NCBI GenBank assembly: GCA_937902115.1
Contig: CALGSR010000009.1
Location: forward strand, 1 to 7,481
Direction: 5' to 3'
DNA from: an uncultured Bacillus sp.
Lineage (GTDB): Bacteria > Bacillota > Bacilli > Bacillales > Cytobacillaceae
Length of the DNA stretch: 7,481 nt
Shown here: piece by piece, positions 5,666-7,481 of the stretch
Layout: every line of letters begins with the position of its first letter
Position numbering within the stretch: position 1 is the stretch's first letter
Notes under the pieces: model-generated
The model's database searches: none
Seen by the model: only the letters and a program-made list of their open reading frames with translations
What the model was told of the DNA's origin: nothing
Position numbers and translations under genes: made by a program

Positions 5666-6328
5666 TTGAATGATTGCCCAGTCTGAATGTCCGCCGTGAA
5701 TTTGCGTGAACATGTCCGCTAGAGAAGAAACCATTTTCTTCGCACTGGCTAATGACATGGACGGTCTTAAGTAGATGATGTGAACAGCCTGAGTGACAGA
5801 CTCTGTAACGGCTGTTTTTTCTGAATCGACAAAGGGGCTTCCGAATGGTCCCTGCGCATCGGCTGCAACGATTAAATGTTGTAAAGAGTTACTCCTCCCA
5901 TTCAATCCTGAATATTCTTCGCCTTCTTTTCCTATTCGAATCATAATCGAACCTTCCAAATTACCGCTGTCATAAATCCCAATTGGTATTTCATACTGAA
6001 GCGAAAAGAAATTGTTCAAATCGATCGCACTATTAACAGATTGAAGATAATTTTGTTTTTGTACCCGTCTGTATAAGGCCTCTGCTGAATGACGATATCG
6101 GTTCGGGTCTTTGCCGGTTTTTTTGAATATCTGTCTCCATTCCTGAATGCCAGGCAAATCCGTAACTTTCTTCTCTTCTAAGTCAAAAAAGAGCGATTCC
6201 TGAAACAGCTGCAGCCTGCCTTTCAGCATTTGCGGCGATTCCCCGATGGAAACATCTCTATATTGAATAAAACCTATCTTAAACTCCGGTATAAGCTTAT
6301 TAAGCTCTGTCGATACTTTTAATTCCAA
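5663..6328 (-). CDS. B3/4 domain-containing protein (stand-alone PheT B3/B4-like)
   Basis: A 221-residue soluble protein of the B3/4 family, related to the B3/B4 module of the phenylalanyl-tRNA synthetase beta chain, which holds its editing site; the stand-alone versions have no settled function. Seen: an N-terminal alpha/beta segment with KIGFIQYRDV, then the family-typical KTGKDPNRYRHSAEAL at about 70-85, a Ser/Asn-rich core SAIDLNNFFSLQYEIPIGIYD near 100-120, and a C-terminal GPFGSPFVDSEKTAV near 160-174. No signal peptide or membrane segment. The start is TTG (6326-6328), supported by GGGAGG nine bases upstream; no in-frame ATG competes nearby. It diverges from queG across a 107-base gap and converges on tRNA-Gly. 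A tRNA or aminoacyl-tRNA role is possible by homology and neighbourhood, but not shown. Confidence 0.9.
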   Translation of the reverse strand: MELKVSTELNKLIPEFKIGFIQYRDVSIGESPQMLKGRLQLFQESLFFDLEEKKVTDLPGIQEWRQIFKKTGKDPNRYRHSAEALYRRVQKQNYLQSVNSAIDLNNFFSLQYEIPIGIYDSGNLEGSIMIRIGKEGEEYSGLNGRSNSLQHLIVAADAQGPFGSPFVDSEKTAVTESVTQAVHIIYLRPSMSLASAKKMVSSLADMFTQIHGGHSDWAIIQ

Positions 6329-6435
6329 TAATCTCAGCCTCCCGTTCCTATGTAAAATAGTTTATCATAATAGAATGTGACTTTTACAATTCAGCCTTTA
6401 AACATAAAACCCAGCCAATGAAAGGAGTTGTAAAA

Positions 6436-7481
6436 ATGGATATTGGCCAACTAAAAAAAGATATTATTCAATACAGTCAAACAATCGGGATAGATAAAAT
6501 TGGCTTTACAACAGCGGCGCCGTTCAACGAACTGCGAAACCGCCTGATCAGGCAAAGAGAGTTAAACTATCAATCAGGCTTTGAAGAAGAAGACATTGAA
6601 AAAAGGGTCAATCCCCGCCTGCTCCTCGATGGGGCAGAATCGATCATTTCAATTGCCGTGGCATATCCATCAAAGATGACAGAGCGGGTCAGCAGTAAAA
6701 AAGGAGAACGGAGAGGAATCTTCTCCCGCGCCTCATGGGGCTTGGATTACCATCTTGTTTTGCGCGAACGCTTGAATAAGCTTGAAGCTTATTTGACAGA
6801 GAAGGTACCTGACGCTAGCCTTCGTTCAATGGTAGATACTGGTGAGCTAGTAGACCGAGCAGTGGCGGAACGGGCGGGAATTGGCTGGAGCGGTAAAAAC
6901 TGTTCCATTATTACCCCTGAATATGGTTCTTACGTCTATATAGGTGAAATGATTACCAATATTCCCTTTGCGCCGGATGCACCAATTGAGGACCGGTGCG
7001 GGGAATGCCGTAAATGTCTCGATGCCTGTCCGACAGGAGCCCTTCTTCAAGGAGGACAAATCAATGCCAAACGCTGTATTTCCTTTCTTACTCAAACAAA
7101 AGAAATCATTCCGGAAGAATTCCGCGATAAAATCGGAAACCGCCTCTACGGATGTGATTCGTGTCAGACAGCCTGCCCGGAGAATAAAGGGAAGGACTTT
7201 CATCTTCATTCTGAAGTGGAGCCGGAGCCTGAAATCGTTAAGCCGTTATTAAAACCATTGCTCGCTTTAAGCAATCGTAAATTTAAGGAACAATACGGGC
7301 GTTTATCCGGTTCATGGCGGGGGAAAAATCCAATCCAGCGGAATGCACTGATCGCCCTTGCTCATTTTAAGGAAAAAGAAGATACCGAAGTAATGCTTCA
7401 AGTCTTGCTGTATGATACAAGACCAATGATGCGCGCTACAGCGGCCTGGGCGTTAGGGGGAATTGGGGGAGAAGAAGTGGT
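6436..7481 (+). CDS. queG: epoxyqueuosine reductase (3' end cut off)
   Basis: The first 348 residues of QueG, which reduces epoxyqueuosine to queuosine at the wobble base of tRNAs with GUN anticodons, using cobalamin and two [4Fe-4S] clusters in the cytosol. Seen: an N-terminal cobalamin-binding half with SRASWGLDYH at 97-106 and VDTGELVDRAVAERAGIGWSG from 133, where Asp134 corresponds to the reported general acid; ferredoxin-like cysteines C188, C191, C194, C198 (CGECRKCLDACP) and C214, C240, C243, C247 (CDSCQTACP); and HEAT-like helices from about 299 (NPIQRNALIALAHF, then MMRATAAWALGGIGG). The family is usually about 380 residues in Bacillus, so roughly 30-40 are missing. The ribosome site AAAGGAG at 6421-6427 is eight bases before the ATG. 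A possible promoter is TTTATC (6361) with TACAAT (6385), spacer 18, a weak match. Confidence 0.96.
   Translation, partial: MDIGQLKKDIIQYSQTIGIDKIGFTTAAPFNELRNRLIRQRELNYQSGFEEEDIEKRVNPRLLLDGAESIISIAVAYPSKMTERVSSKKGERRGIFSRASWGLDYHLVLRERLNKLEAYLTEKVPDASLRSMVDTGELVDRAVAERAGIGWSGKNCSIITPEYGSYVYIGEMITNIPFAPDAPIEDRCGECRKCLDACPTGALLQGGQINAKRCISFLTQTKEIIPEEFRDKIGNRLYGCDSCQTACPENKGKDFHLHSEVEPEPEIVKPLLKPLLALSNRKFKEQYGRLSGSWRGKNPIQRNALIALAHFKEKEDTEVMLQVLLYDTRPMMRATAAWALGGIGGEEV

Noticed and set aside
6847..7252. Open frames on both strands inside the queG region (6847-7209 minus, 6968-7252 plus)
   Set aside because: The queG frame is continuous through this stretch with all eight cluster cysteines in place; these are shadows.
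1..7481. CRISPR arrays, insertion sequences, phage genes, T-box or other known riboswitches, toxin-antitoxin pairs
   Set aside because: No regularly spaced repeats, transposase motifs, T-box sequence or recognisable riboswitch core was seen on either strand. The small gene beside the methyltransferase has no toxin or antitoxin signature that I can identify.

Overview
The window reads as a chromosomal segment of a low-GC Gram-positive bacterium, most likely a Bacillaceae member (Bacillus in the broad sense). Reasons: AT-rich intergenic DNA, strong Shine-Dalgarno sites of the AAGGAGG type, TTG starts, a guanine deaminase and a tRNA-Gly that look very close to the Bacillus subtilis ones, and a Bacillus-type CoA-disulfide reductase fused to a rhodanese domain. 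The genus cannot be fixed from what is visible. There is no phage, transposase or CRISPR array.

Layout. At 1-1442 the tail of an operon holds the 3' part of an NMT1/THI5-like ABC transporter binding protein, translationally coupled through an ATGA overlap to an SDR oxidoreductase. A bidirectional hairpin terminator (1471-1508) and a second, REP-like imperfect palindrome (1523-1549) separate it from a convergent guanine deaminase gene, guaD (1581-2051, minus). Divergent from guaD lies a DpnM-like DNA adenine methyltransferase (2211-3107, plus) with no restriction partner in view. It converges on a small 56-codon gene (3135-3305, minus); the two stops flank or sit inside a perfect 34-bp palindrome.

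From 3306 to 3615 is a regulatory region with two matching CsoR/CstR-like inverted repeats (TACC-N6-GGTA), each laid over the -10 region of a putative promoter. It drives a CoA-disulfide reductase/rhodanese fusion gene (3616-5280) that is interrupted by one in-frame TAA at codon 218, so the gene as read is broken. A terminator follows, then a single tRNA-Gly(TCC) gene with its own extended -10 promoter. Convergent to it is a stand-alone B3/4-domain protein (5663-6328, minus, TTG start). Divergent from that is queG (6436 to the window end, plus), encoding the cobalamin and Fe-S enzyme that finishes queuosine in tRNA.

How the genes work together. Most are independent housekeeping or accessory units: nutrient uptake and a reductase, purine salvage, DNA methylation, thiol/persulfide redox, and a tRNA-related cluster (tRNA-Gly, B3/4 protein, queG). 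I see no convincing multi-gene defence or other novel system. The points most worth a second look are the nonsense codon in the CoA-disulfide reductase together with its paired sulfur-type operators, the stop-containing palindromes, the REP-like repeat, and the small unrecognised gene.
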